From Candidatus Rokuibacteriota bacterium (GTDB taxonomy: Bacteria > Methylomirabilota > Methylomirabilia > Rokubacteriales > CSP1-6): 41,587 nt of DNA. The translations under genes were made by a program, and so were the position numbers. A model generated the notes under the pieces. It saw only the letters and a list, made by a program, of their open reading frames with translations, was not told the DNA's origin and made no database searches. Positions 14,869 through 23,090 of the stretch are shown here, one piece after another (position 1 is the first letter of the stretch; each line of letters starts with the position of its first letter). The stretch is taken from the NCBI GenBank assembly GCA_023248995.1, contig JAHFDN010000023.1:4731-46317 (forward strand), written 5' to 3'.

Positions 14869-15665
14869 GCGCTCGCGTCACCCTGGTGCTGTCCGTATTC
14901 AACCAGCTCGCGCTGACGCGGGCCTGCATGGAGAGCCTGCGCGCGAGCACGGAGCCCTTCCGGCTGGTCGTCATCGACAACGGCTCGACCGATGGCACCC
15001 GCGAGTTCTTCGAGCGGTTCGCCTACCCCTTCCCCCTCCGCTACGACCACTACGGTGTCAACACCTCGGTGATCGCCTCGCTGAACCGGGCGTGGCGGCA
15101 GGCGGAAACCGAGTTCATCTGCCTCATGCACAACGACACCCTGATGGTGACGCCGGACTGGCTCGCCCGGCTGCTCGCCCCCTTCGCCGACCCCGGCGTG
15201 GGGATGACCGGGCTCTTCGGCGTCAAGCGCGTGCGCCGGACGGGGAACTTCGTGGGGCGCACGATCGTCCACAGCCTGGCCGAGGGACCGACCGTGAGAC
15301 CGCCGTGGGAGGAGGTCGCGGTCGTCGACGGCGTGTGCATGTGCCTGCGCCGCGATGTGATGGAGGCCGTCGGCGGCCTCGACGAGGCGTACGGCTTCTT
15401 CCACGGTTTCGACAAGGACCTCTCCTTCGCCGTCCGGGAGACGGGCCGCCGCTGCCTCGTCGTCCACGCGCCCTTCCACCACCGGGGCGGCGGCACCCGC
15501 GCGCGGGACTTCGCCGCACGGCCCGAGCGCGAGCGGACCGATCTCGTCCTCCGCCGGGCGGTCATAGAGCGTTTCGTGCGGAAGTGGGGCCACCGGCTGC
15601 CGGCCGACGTCCGCCCCGTCCGCGCCCGCGTGCGCGACTGGGTGGGGGCGAAGCTCCTCCGTTGA
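14865..15665 (+). CDS. Family 2 glycosyltransferase
   Basis: A 266-residue GT-A fold glycosyltransferase (GT2). It starts at the GTG at 14865, overlapping the stop of the reductase remnant. Visible landmarks are the nucleotide-binding VVIDNGSTDGTREFF, the metal-binding HND (LMHNDTLMVTPDW, a DXD variant) and the acceptor/catalytic region YGFFHGFDKDLSFAVRETG. It probably adds a sugar to a cell-surface polysaccharide or lipid carrier in the cytoplasm. It stands alone: the gene to the right is convergent uvrA, and only a fragment remains to the left, so the original polysaccharide locus seems to have been lost or moved. Confidence 0.85.
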   Translation: MSARVTLVLSVFNQLALTRACMESLRASTEPFRLVVIDNGSTDGTREFFERFAYPFPLRYDHYGVNTSVIASLNRAWRQAETEFICLMHNDTLMVTPDWLARLLAPFADPGVGMTGLFGVKRVRRTGNFVGRTIVHSLAEGPTVRPPWEEVAVVDGVCMCLRRDVMEAVGGLDEAYGFFHGFDKDLSFAVRETGRRCLVVHAPFHHRGGGTRARDFAARPERERTDLVLRRAVIERFVRKWGHRLPADVRPVRARVRDWVGAKLLR

Positions 15666-15684
15666 GGCGGCGATCTCCGCGGGC

Positions 15685-18489
15685 TCAGCGCCCCCGGCCG
15701 GCGCGGCCGTTGAGTCTCGGGAGCACGTCGCGGAGGAACTTGCCCGTGTAGGAGCCTTCCGTCTGGGCCACCAGCTCGGGCGTGCCTTCGGCGACGAGCT
15801 CGCCCCCCGCGTCGCCGCCTTCGGGCCCCAGGTCCACGATCCAGTCGGCGGTCTTGATGACGTCCAGGTGGTGCTCGACGACGACGACGGTGTTGCCCGC
15901 GTTCACGAGGCGATTCAGCACGGCGAGCAGCTTTTTCACGTCGTCCAGGTGGAGGCCGGTCGTCGGTTCGTCCAGGATGTAGAGAACGTCGGTCGTCGGG
16001 CGCGCCCCGAGCTCGGCGGCGATCTTGAGGCGCTGGGCTTCACCCCCCGACAGGGTCGTGGCCGGCTGGCCGAGTCTCAAGTACCCGAGCCCCACTTCCT
16101 GGAGCACCTGGAGCCGGCGAACGAGGGCCGACTGCGCGGAGAAGAACTGGACGGCCTCGTCGACGGTCAGCCGGAGGGCCTGGCTCACATCCTTTCCCTT
16201 GTACGCGACCTGAAGGACGTCGGGGCGGAAGCGCTTGCCGGCGCACTCCTGGCAGGTGACGTAGACATCCTCGAAGAAGTACATCTCGAGCTTCTGGAAG
16301 CCGTTTCCCTGGCAGACCTCGCAGCGCCCGCCCGGGACGTTGAAGGAGAACGCGCCCGAGTGGAGCCCCAGCGCCCTGGCGCGCGGGAGGCCGGCGTACA
16401 CCTTCCGGATCTCGTCGAAAGCCTTGATGTATGTCACGGGGTTGGAGCGCGGGGTGCGGCCGATCGGCTCCTGGTCAATGAGACGCACGCCCTTGACGTA
16501 CTCCAGGCCGAGCAGCGCGTCGTACGCTCCCGGCGGCTGGAACTCGACCTTGAAGGCCCGCGCCGCCGCCCGGTAGAGCGTGTCGTGCACGAGCGTGGAC
16601 TTGCCCGAGCCCGACACGCCCGTGACGCAGGTGAGCGTCTGGAGGGGGAACTTCACCGTCAGGCCTTTGAGGTTGTGCTCGTGCGCGCCCACGAGCGTGA
16701 GATGGCGGCGCCCCTGCCGGCGCGCCGGCGGCGTCGGAATCGAGTCGCGCCCGGTGAGATAGCGGGCCGTCAGCGACCGGGGATCCTGGAGGAATAGGGC
16801 GCGGCTGCCGGCGAAGATCACCTGGCCCCCGCGTTCCCCCGAGCCCGGGCCCAACTCCACGAGGTAATCGGCGGACTCGATGAAGTTCCGGTCGTGCTCG
16901 ACGATCACGACGGTGTTGCCCCTGCTGGCCAGCTCCCGGCAGAGCTCGCTCAGGCGGGCGGTATCGCGCGCGTGGAGGCCGATGGAAGGCTCGTCGAGCA
17001 CGTAGAGGGTCCCCACCAGCTGGGAGCCCAACTGGTTGGCCAGGTTGATGCGCTGCGCCTCCCCTCCGGAGAGGGTGCGCGTCTGGCGCGAGAGCGTGAG
17101 GTACCCGAGGCCCACGCGGAGGAGGAAGCCGACCTTGGCCTGGAGCTGCTTCAGGATCTCGCGCGCCACGGCCGCTTCCCAGGTCGTCAGCGGCACGGCG
17201 GCGACGAAGCGCGCCAGCTCTTCCACGGTCATCGCCGTGCAGTCGGCGATCGTCCGCCCCCCCACCTTCACCGCCAGCGCCGCGGGCTTGAGGCGCGCCC
17301 CGGCGCACCGCGGGCAGCGGAACTGGCTCCGGTAGCGGGAGAGGAAGACCCGGATGTGAAGCTTGTACCGGTAGGACTCCACCTCCTCGAAGAAGCCGCG
17401 GATCCCGGGGAATTTCTTATCCCCCTCGTGGAGCCAGTGCCGATCCTCCGGCGTGAGCAGGGCGTAGGGGCGGGCGGGGTCCAGTCCGCGGCGCTTGGCC
17501 GCCTTGAGGAGCTCCTTCTGGTACCACCGGCTCGACGGATGGCTCCACGGCTCGACGGCGCCGTCCGCCAGGCTCCGGGACGGGTCGGGGATCAGGCGCG
17601 CCTCGTCGTAGCGGAGGATGTTGCCGAAGCCCTTGCAGTCCGGACAGGCCCCGAGCGGGTGATTGAAGGAAAAGAAGAGAGGCTGGGGCCGCGCCAGGGC
17701 CAGCCGGCAGACGGGGCAGCGGAACTCCTGCGCGAACACGCGGGGCTTCCGGCCGAGGACCTCCACCTCCACCGTCCCGCCTCCCTCGCGGAACGCCGTC
17801 TCCAGCGAATCCGTGAGCCGGGCCCGCTGCTCCGCCGCCAGGCTCACGCGGTCCAGCACGACGAGGACCTCGCGGGTCTCGGACAGATCCAGGGCGGGGG
17901 AGGGGGACAGATCGAGCACCTGTTCCCCGACCTTCACGCGGGCAAAGCCGCGCTTGACGAGGCTCGCGAAGAATTCCGCTCTCCCGGCGTCTTGGGTGCG
18001 GGCCGCCGGCGGCACCGGCACCGGGAAGCAGAGGAGTGCGCGCTCGCCCGGATGTTCCCGCAGGAGCCCCTCGGCCACCGTGTCGACCGAGTCGGAGGCG
18101 CCCGGCGTCCCGCACTGGGGGCAGTGGACGCGGCCGATCTTGGCGAAGAGGAGGCGCAGGTAGTCGTAGACCTCGGTGGCCGTCCCGACCGTGGAGCGCG
18201 CCGTCCTGACCGGGTTCTTCTGCTCGATGGCGACCGAGGGGCGGATCTGCTCGATGCGGTCCACGTCCGGACGGTCCACGCGCTCCAGAAACATCCGGGC
18301 GTAGGTGGAGAGCGACTCGACGTAGCGCCATTGCCCCTCGGCGAAGAGGGTGTCGAAGGCGAGGGAGGACTTGCCGGAACCGGAGACGCCCGTGATGACC
18401 GTGACGCGGTCGTGGGGGAGGGCCAGCGAGATGTTTTTCAGGTTGTTCTGCCTGGCTCCTTCGACCCGGAGCCAGAGGGGCTGGGCCAT
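15685..18489 (-). CDS. uvrA: Excinuclease ABC subunit A
   Basis: A 934-residue UvrA, about the normal 940. It recognises damaged DNA in nucleotide excision repair and loads UvrB. Two ABC ATPase modules are complete: Walker A GVSGSGKSS at residues 34-42 and GVSGSGKSTLVHDTLY in the second half, with ABC signatures LSGGEAQRI and LSGGEAQRL. Zinc modules are visible (CPVC...CPDC and CEVC...CQEC). The ATG at 18489 has an AGGAGGT site upstream; longer in-frame starts overlap the divergent promoter region. No uvrB or uvrC gene is nearby, which is usual. It converges with the GT2 gene. Confidence 0.96.
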   Translation of the reverse strand: MAQPLWLRVEGARQNNLKNISLALPHDRVTVITGVSGSGKSSLAFDTLFAEGQWRYVESLSTYARMFLERVDRPDVDRIEQIRPSVAIEQKNPVRTARSTVGTATEVYDYLRLLFAKIGRVHCPQCGTPGASDSVDTVAEGLLREHPGERALLCFPVPVPPAARTQDAGRAEFFASLVKRGFARVKVGEQVLDLSPSPALDLSETREVLVVLDRVSLAAEQRARLTDSLETAFREGGGTVEVEVLGRKPRVFAQEFRCPVCRLALARPQPLFFSFNHPLGACPDCKGFGNILRYDEARLIPDPSRSLADGAVEPWSHPSSRWYQKELLKAAKRRGLDPARPYALLTPEDRHWLHEGDKKFPGIRGFFEEVESYRYKLHIRVFLSRYRSQFRCPRCAGARLKPAALAVKVGGRTIADCTAMTVEELARFVAAVPLTTWEAAVAREILKQLQAKVGFLLRVGLGYLTLSRQTRTLSGGEAQRINLANQLGSQLVGTLYVLDEPSIGLHARDTARLSELCRELASRGNTVVIVEHDRNFIESADYLVELGPGSGERGGQVIFAGSRALFLQDPRSLTARYLTGRDSIPTPPARRQGRRHLTLVGAHEHNLKGLTVKFPLQTLTCVTGVSGSGKSTLVHDTLYRAAARAFKVEFQPPGAYDALLGLEYVKGVRLIDQEPIGRTPRSNPVTYIKAFDEIRKVYAGLPRARALGLHSGAFSFNVPGGRCEVCQGNGFQKLEMYFFEDVYVTCQECAGKRFRPDVLQVAYKGKDVSQALRLTVDEAVQFFSAQSALVRRLQVLQEVGLGYLRLGQPATTLSGGEAQRLKIAAELGARPTTDVLYILDEPTTGLHLDDVKKLLAVLNRLVNAGNTVVVVEHHLDVIKTADWIVDLGPEGGDAGGELVAEGTPELVAQTEGSYTGKFLRDVLPRLNGRAGRGR

Positions 18490-18512
18490 CGGCGCTGACC
18501 TCCTGAGGTGGC

Positions 18513-18542
18513 ATTGTACCCCGCGCGTTCCCGCCCGGGCAA
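18513..18542 (-). promoter_or_regulatory. Sigma-70 promoter of uvrA
   Basis: Minus strand TTGCCC (18537-18542), 18 bases, TACAAT (18513-18518, 5 of 6). The start would be near 18506, 17 bases before the uvrA ATG. I see no LexA box overlapping it. Confidence 0.5.
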
Positions 18543-18571
18543 TCCGCGGGGACGGGGCCTGCTGCTTCCGC

Positions 18572-18600
18572 TTGACAGGTCGGCGGGGCGGGGGTACGCT
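18572..18600 (+). promoter_or_regulatory. Sigma-70 promoter of the Fur-family regulator gene
   Basis: Perfect TTGACA (18572-18577), 17 bases, TACGCT (18595-18600). Transcription would start near 18607, four bases before the ATG at 18611, so the messenger is nearly leaderless. It is divergent from the uvrA promoter. Confidence 0.6.
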
Positions 18601-18610
18601 GACCGTCGTA

Positions 18611-19105
18611 ATGAGAATGATTCCTAAAAGCTCTCCGCCCCTCCTGGACCCGGAGGTCCTCCGCCGCCGTGGTCTCAGGCTGACCGGACCGCGCCGGCTC
18701 CTCCTCGAGGTCATCCGGAGCACCGACGTCCATCCGACCGCGGAGTGGCTCTACCGGCGGGTCCGGCGCCGCCTGCCCCGCGTGAGCCTCGGCACCGTCT
18801 ATCGGAATCTCCGCTTCCTGGTGGAGGAGGGGATCGTCAAGGAGCTGCCCGGGCCGACCGGCCGCTCTACCGGAGCCTCGCGGCCGTCTCGCTTCGACGG
18901 CAACACGAGCGTGCACCACCACTTCACGTGCTCCGCGTGCGGCCGCATTCAGGATCTGAGCGAGCCGGTGGACCGGTCGCTCGACCGGCGCATGACCGCC
19001 CGGACCGGGCACGACATCTCGCACCATCGCATCGAGTTCTACGGTCGCTGCGCGGCCTGTCGCGTCCGGCGGGGACGCCGGAGCCGCGCGCGAAACAAGC
19101 GGTAA
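18611..19105 (+). CDS. Fur-family metal/peroxide-sensing repressor (PerR-like)
   Basis: A 164-residue Fur-family regulator: N-terminal winged helix ([15 protein letters not shown], then [34 protein letters not shown]) and a C-terminal metal-binding dimer domain with [11 protein letters not shown] and two CxxC pairs (CSAC, CAAC), the structural zinc site. The gene just downstream is rubrerythrin, which favours a PerR-like peroxide sensor over an iron-uptake Fur, though sequence alone does not settle it. The ATG at 18611 has no Shine-Dalgarno site and lies at the predicted transcript start. A longer in-frame open region extends into uvrA antisense and is ignored. The C-terminal tail is Arg-rich ([11 protein letters not shown]). 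Confidence 0.85.
   Translation: MRMIPKSSPPLLDPEVLRRRGLRLTGPRRLLLEVIRSTDVHPTAEWLYRRVRRRLPRVSLGTVYRNLRFLVEEGIVKELPGPTGRSTGASRPSRFDGNTSVHHHFTCSACGRIQDLSEPVDRSLDRRMTARTGHDISHHRIEFYGRCAACRVRRGRRSRARNKR
18612..18626 (+). promoter_or_regulatory. Fur/PerR-box-like operator overlapping the regulator start
   Basis: TGAGAAT-G-ATTCCTA matches the 7-1-7 Fur box (TGATAAT-N-ATTATCA) at 10 of 14 positions. It stands out in GC-rich surroundings and sits directly at the predicted transcription start and first codons, an arrangement suited to self-repression. Confidence 0.5.
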
Positions 19106-19141
19106 CAGTCGCCCACTTCACCCACGAAGGAGGAACGCATC

Positions 19142-19591
19142 ATGGCAGGGAAGAGTCTCAAGGGGACCAAGAGCCACGACAATCTCAAGGAGGCCTTTGC
19201 CGGCGAGTCCCAGGCCAACCGGCGGTACATGTACTTCGCCCGGCAGGCCGACATCGAGGGCTTTCCGGACATGGCCGGTCTCTTCAAGGACACCGCGGAT
19301 GCCGAGACCGGCCACGCCTTCGGCCACTTGGATTTCCTGAAGCAGGTCGGCGATCCGGTGACCGGCGTCAGCATCGGCAAAACCGAGCTGAATCTCAAAT
19401 CCGCCGTCGAAGGGGAGACGTACGAGTACACCCAGATGTACCCGGGCATGGCCAAGGCGGCCCGGGAGGAGGGGTTCCCCGAGCTGGCCGAGTGGTTCGA
19501 GACGCTCGCCAAGGCCGAGAAGTCCCACGCCGGCCGTTTCAGCAAGGGGCTGAAGCAGATCGCCGGCAAAGACCCGGCGGACGCGATCTAG
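19142..19591 (+). CDS. Rubrerythrin (erythrin domain only)
   Basis: A 149-residue ferritin-like di-iron protein without the C-terminal rubredoxin domain. Iron ligands lie in [35 protein letters not shown] and AEKSHAGRF, the paired ExxH/E pattern of rubrerythrins. It reduces hydrogen peroxide in the cytoplasm, taking electrons from a rubredoxin or another Fe-S partner; the FeS protein encoded 29 bases downstream is a candidate. An AAGGAGGAA ribosome site precedes the ATG. Placement right after the Fur-family regulator suggests peroxide- or iron-responsive control. Confidence 0.92.
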   Translation: MAGKSLKGTKSHDNLKEAFAGESQANRRYMYFARQADIEGFPDMAGLFKDTADAETGHAFGHLDFLKQVGDPVTGVSIGKTELNLKSAVEGETYEYTQMYPGMAKAAREEGFPELAEWFETLAKAEKSHAGRFSKGLKQIAGKDPADAI

Positions 19592-19620
19592 CGTCGGGCA
19601 GGGTCGGTCCCGGGAGGCGT

Positions 19621-20886
19621 ATGACGCTCGATATCCGTCTGCCCGAGTTCTGGAGTCTCGCGCACGTCGAGCAGGAGCTCCGGCGGGTCTACGACATCTG
19701 TAACGGCTGTCGTCGCTGCATCACGCTCTGCCCCTCGTTCAAGGATCTGTTCAAGAGCCTCGACACCGAGGAGGTGGACGGCGAGGCCGGGCAACTGGCC
19801 CCCGCCGCCCTCAAGCGGGTCGTGGATCTCTGCTATCAGTGTAAGCTCTGCTTCAACCACTGCCCGTACACGCCGCCGCATCGCTGGCAGGTGGATTTTC
19901 CGCGCCTCATGCTGCGCGCGCGGGCCGCCGAGGCGAAGCAGAACGGAGTCACGCTCCAGGACCGGATGCTCGGCAACACCGATCTCGTGGGGCGCCTCGG
20001 CACCCTGATGGCGCCGCTGGCCAACTGGGCCAACACCCTGGCGCCGCACCGCGCCTTTCTCCAGGCCGTGGCGGGGATCCACAGGCGCCGGAACCTGCCG
20101 CGCTTTGCCCGGCCGCGGTTTTCCGCCTGGTTCGGGCGGCGCGCTCCCGCCGCCTTCGTCCCCCAGGCCCAAGTCGCGCTCTTCGCCACCTGCGTCGTGG
20201 AATACAACGACCCGGCCGTCGGCAAGGCCGCGGTGGCGGTCCTCGAGCGGAACCGGGTGGACGTGGCGTTCCCCGCCCAGCGCTGCTGCGGCATGCCGTA
20301 CCTGGACGGGGGCGCCGTCGAGGAGGCCCAGGCTCTCATCCGCGAGAACGTCCGCTCGCTGGCGGCGGCGGTGAGGGAAGGGCGCGAGATCGTCGTCCCC
20401 GGCCCCACGTGCAGCTACATGCTCAAGCAGGAGTACCCGTGGCTCGACGGTTCCGACGACGCCCGACTGGTGGCGAGCCGCACCCGGGACCTCTTCGAGT
20501 ACCTCATGCGGCTCGCCGCCCTTGGGAAGCTGGACATGGGCTTTTCGCGGCGTCCCGGCAAGATCGCCTACCACCTGCCGTGCCACCTCAGGGCCCAGAA
20601 CCTCGGGACCAAGTCCGCCGACCTGCTCCGCTTGATCCCGGGGGCCGAGGTGGAGGTGATCGAGCGCTGTTCGGGCGTGGACGGGACCTGGGGGTTCAAG
20701 CGGGAGTACTACGAGCTCTCGCTCCAGGTGGCGGAGCCCCTCTTCAAAGAGCTCGGGGACGCGCGACCCGATCGAGTCGCCAGCGACTGCCCGCTGGCAG
20801 GGCTCCAGATCGCCCAGGGCACCGGCCTCGCGCCCCGCCACCCCATCCAGATCGTGGCGGACGCCTACGGCCTCGATCCCGAATGA
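19621..20886 (+). CDS. GlpC/HdrD-like Fe-S oxidoreductase with CCG domains
   Basis: A 421-residue protein with two ferredoxin-type [4Fe-4S] motifs (CNGCRRCITLCP near residue 24 and CYQCKLCFNHCP near 78), followed by two CCG-type cysteine-rich domains (CVVEYND...QRCCGMPYLDGG and CHLRAQN...RCSGVDGTWG), the layout of GlpC, LutA and heterodisulfide reductase subunit D. It probably shuttles electrons to rubrerythrin or a membrane quinone. The second CCG domain has CSG in place of CCG. The ATG at 19621 has a GGGAGG site. It overlaps the next gene by ATGA. The same trio (rubrerythrin, this protein, DUF3501) recurs in other bacteria, to my knowledge. Confidence 0.88.
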   Translation: MTLDIRLPEFWSLAHVEQELRRVYDICNGCRRCITLCPSFKDLFKSLDTEEVDGEAGQLAPAALKRVVDLCYQCKLCFNHCPYTPPHRWQVDFPRLMLRARAAEAKQNGVTLQDRMLGNTDLVGRLGTLMAPLANWANTLAPHRAFLQAVAGIHRRRNLPRFARPRFSAWFGRRAPAAFVPQAQVALFATCVVEYNDPAVGKAAVAVLERNRVDVAFPAQRCCGMPYLDGGAVEEAQALIRENVRSLAAAVREGREIVVPGPTCSYMLKQEYPWLDGSDDARLVASRTRDLFEYLMRLAALGKLDMGFSRRPGKIAYHLPCHLRAQNLGTKSADLLRLIPGAEVEVIERCSGVDGTWGFKREYYELSLQVAEPLFKELGDARPDRVASDCPLAGLQIAQGTGLAPRHPIQIVADAYGLDPE

Positions 20887-21470
20887 AGAAGCTCGAGCTT
20901 TCGGACGTCAAGAACATCTACGAGTACGAGAAGGGGCGCGAGGAGGCGCTCCGGCGCATCATCGAGCTCAAACGCCGGCGCCGGGTGCCGGTCGGCCGTC
21001 ATCTCTCGTTCGTCTTCGAGAACCGGGAGACCGTGCTCTACCAGATCCAGGAGATGTGCCGTGCCGAGCGGATCGTGGACGACGCCAGGGTCCAGGAGGA
21101 GGTGGACGTCTACAACGACCTGATCCCCGGTGCCAGCGAGCTCTCGGCGACGCTCCTCATCGAGATCGAGGACAAGGCCGAGATCCAGGCGATTCTGGAC
21201 CGCCTCATGGGGATCGACTCCGGCGACCACGTGTGGATCCAGGTCGGGAGGGACTACGCCATCCCGGCAGAGTTCGAGCCGGGCCGGTCCGATGCGGAGC
21301 GCGGCAAGATCAGCGCCGTCCACTTCGTGCGGTTCGCCTTTCCCCCCGAGGCCATCAGGGCCTTTGGCGAGCAGGACGCCTATCTGGTGGTGGACCACCC
21401 GGGGGAGAAGGCGCGGACGCGGCTCCCCGACGAGGTCAAGGCCTCCCTCCTCGAGGATCTTCGCTCGTGA
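20883..21470 (+). CDS. DUF3501 family protein
   Basis: A 195-residue soluble protein that matches the DUF3501 family from start (MKKLELSDVKNIYEYEKGRE) to end. Features are a basic N-terminal helix (ELKRRRRVPVG), the conserved SFVFENRETVLYQIQEMCRAERI block, and an acidic middle (ELSATLLIEIEDKAEIQAIL). The function is unknown; family members sit next to rubrerythrin and GlpC-like FeS proteins, implying a part in peroxide defence or assembly of the FeS protein. It overlaps both neighbours (ATGA and GTGA), so expression is coupled. Confidence 0.85.
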   Translation: MKKLELSDVKNIYEYEKGREEALRRIIELKRRRRVPVGRHLSFVFENRETVLYQIQEMCRAERIVDDARVQEEVDVYNDLIPGASELSATLLIEIEDKAEIQAILDRLMGIDSGDHVWIQVGRDYAIPAEFEPGRSDAERGKISAVHFVRFAFPPEAIRAFGEQDAYLVVDHPGEKARTRLPDEVKASLLEDLRS

Positions 21471-21787
21471 CCGCGTCCGGGCGCGGGCTGGGTCTGGTGA
21501 CGCTGACGCTGGCTCTGGGGCTCGCGGGCTGCGCCGGGGACGGAGGCCCCGCCGCCCGCGGCAAACAGGTTTATCTCGCGCAGTGCATCGCCTGCCACAA
21601 CAGCGACCCGGCCCGGGACGGCCCGCTGGGCCCAGCCGTCAAGGGATCGTCGCGGGAGCTGCTCGAGGCCCGGGTAGTCCGCGGGGCCTATCCGCCGGGC
21701 TACAAGCCCAAACGCGGGACCGCGATCATGAAGCCTCTGCCCCAGCTCGCCTCCACGATCGACGATCTCGCCGCTTTCCTGAAATGA
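21467..21787 (+). CDS. Lipoprotein cytochrome c
   Basis: A 106-residue c-type cytochrome anchored by a lipid: signal LVTLTLALGLAGC with lipobox Cys22, then one haem motif CIACH (Cys40, Cys43, His44) and a Met in AIMKPLPQLA as probable sixth ligand. It starts at the GTG overlapping the DUF3501 stop. It would carry electrons on the outer face of the membrane. Its place at the end of the rubrerythrin operon suggests it links that system to respiration, but rubrerythrin is cytoplasmic, so the connection must be indirect. Confidence 0.82.
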   Translation: MTASGRGLGLVTLTLALGLAGCAGDGGPAARGKQVYLAQCIACHNSDPARDGPLGPAVKGSSRELLEARVVRGAYPPGYKPKRGTAIMKPLPQLASTIDDLAAFLK

Positions 21788-21802
21788 CGCCGATCCCTAG
21801 TG

Positions 21803-22060
21803 TTCCGTCCGGTAAGCCGCGTTCTGTCACGATGGCCAGCAGGGCCTGTCGCCCCCTCCCCACGCGCCACGCCTTCAGCGTGAGCGCGTCGGGGGCCCAG
21901 CCCCACGGTGCTCGCTCCCGCGTGGCCGGCGCCTTGTCTCCGCCGTATCTGCTCATGCCGAACGCCGGCAGCCCAGAGGCGGTCCGCTCCGCGCCGCGGG
22001 GCTCCCCGCTCGCTGCGCCACCCGCTGGCCCTTCAGCTCTCGTTCACATGACTTTCCAGA
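21803..22060 (-). ncRNA. Gene-free, hairpin-rich stretch with RNase P-like words (tentative)
   Basis: Between the cytochrome stop (21787) and the PuuD-like stop (22068) I see no gene. The minus strand has many GC hairpins, a GGAAAGTC word at 22050-22057 and, 222 bases on, GACAGAACGCGGCTTA at 21813-21828, which resembles the conserved 3-prime region of RNase P RNA (ACAGAACCCGGCUUA). The full CR-I block and the internal GGTAA-type blocks are not found, and the P4 pairing is not satisfied, so a canonical rnpB gene is doubtful. It may be another structured RNA or spacer. Confidence 0.2.
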
Positions 22061-22067
22061 CAGATTA

Positions 22068-22790
22068 CTAGAGGATGATCTCGAACAGCACGTAGAAGAC
22101 CGCGGACAGGATGAACCCGGCCCAGAGCGTCCCCTTCACGGTGGCGAGCGGCTTTACCGCCCCCTGCCCGGGGGTGCCCCAGAGCGCGTTGGCCTCGATC
22201 AGCAGGATGATGGCCGCGGAGACCAGCCCCATGGCGATTTTCCGGTTCCGCGTGAAGGTCTCGGCGAGGTCTGGCAAGTGGCTGGCCGCGCCCATGTAGA
22301 AGAGCATCGGGATCGAGAAGACCACGTTGGCCCGGGAGGCAAGACCGGCGCGGGCACCCGCGGGTGCCGCCGCCGGATTGGCGGGCTTCCCGCCGGCCGT
22401 GTCGATGGCGTTGGCGATCACGATCTTCTGCTTCGGCCAGATGACGAACCAGACGTTGGCCCACATGAAGGAGCCCAGCGCCCCTCCCAGAAAGATCGCC
22501 CAGCCGTACGAGGTGGTGAAGAACTCCCTCGGTCCGCCAAACTGCCCCATCCGGTGGAGCAGGATGAGCCAGCCGGAGAAGAACGTGAACATGGCGCCCC
22601 AGCGGAACCACCAGAGCGCGCGCGGGACCAGCTTCTGCACCGCGCCGCCTCGGACGGCGGGCTCGGTCTCGGCGAAGAACGGCGTCTGGACGAAATTGAA
22701 ATAGTAGAGGATTCCGATCCAGGTGATGCCGGCGAGAAAGTGAATCCACCGCAGCAGAAAGAGCCATCCCTCTGTGCTCAGGAGCGCCAT
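22068..22790 (-). CDS. PuuD/DUF989-like multi-helix membrane protein
   Basis: A 240-residue inner-membrane protein with about six helices. It resembles the N-terminal membrane domain of the urate hydroxylase PuuD family: FLLRWIHFLAGITWIGILYYFNFVQ, then WFRWGAMFTFFSGWL and MWANVWFVIWPKQKIVIAN. Conserved His in helix 1 (WIHF) could bind haem. The cytochrome c tail of full-length PuuD is absent, as in many short homologues. A purine role is not supported by the neighbours; the family may be a general haem-containing oxidoreductase module. An Ala/Pro/Gly-rich loop (about residues 133-148) is inserted mid-protein. A GGAGGAGGG ribosome site precedes the ATG. Confidence 0.65.
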   Translation of the reverse strand: MALLSTEGWLFLLRWIHFLAGITWIGILYYFNFVQTPFFAETEPAVRGGAVQKLVPRALWWFRWGAMFTFFSGWLILLHRMGQFGGPREFFTTSYGWAIFLGGALGSFMWANVWFVIWPKQKIVIANAIDTAGGKPANPAAAPAGARAGLASRANVVFSIPMLFYMGAASHLPDLAETFTRNRKIAMGLVSAAIILLIEANALWGTPGQGAVKPLATVKGTLWAGFILSAVFYVLFEIIL

Positions 22791-22823
22791 TGAATCGTCC
22801 CTCCTCCGCGTCCGTGTAGGGGA

Positions 22824-23018
22824 TTACTTGTCGTCAGTCTCATCTTCGGGGTCCTCGTCTTCGAGCTCCTCGTCCTCGTCCTCGAGGTCGTCGTCAAAGT
22901 CCTCGTCGAACTCGTCGTCCTCGTCCTCGAGGTTCTCGTCCTCGCCCTCGTCGTCCTCCTCGGCGTAGTAGAGATTTTCCTCATCCGCGATGGAAGGCCG
23001 CCCGGGCAGCCGCGCCAT
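22824..23018 (-). CDS. Small, extremely acidic protein
   Basis: A 64-residue protein. The first 22 residues are mixed (MARLPGRPSIADEENLYYAE), and the remaining two thirds consist almost only of Asp and Glu with scattered Leu/Phe, ending in DETDDK. No family is recognisable. A GGAGG site lies 6-7 bases before the ATG at 23018 and a near-consensus promoter at 23091-23118, so it is very probably expressed, perhaps strongly. Possible roles include a nucleic-acid mimic, a chaperone-like tail or an ion buffer; none is shown. It is followed after 33 bases by the PuuD-like gene, which may share its transcript. Confidence 0.75.
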   Translation of the reverse strand: MARLPGRPSIADEENLYYAEEDDEGEDENLEDEDDEFDEDFDDDLEDEDEELEDEDPEDETDDK

Positions 23019-23090
23019 AATGGTCCTCCGCGTTGCTCCTAACTTGACTTGGCAAACGGGACTCGATAATGTGTGAAACAGTTTGGGCGA

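Noticed and set aside
16894-18498. Long plus-strand open frame opposite uvrA
   Set aside because: UvrA on the other strand is unmistakable; this frame has no recognisable domain or ribosome site.
22774-22968. Poly-serine open frame on the plus strand
   Set aside because: It is the antisense of the Asp/Glu-rich gene; serine runs arise from complementing GAC/GAG codons.
23044-23070. TTGACT...GATAAT as tRNA-Met promoter
   Set aside because: The spacer is only 15 bases and the distance to the tRNA is long; kept only as a remark.
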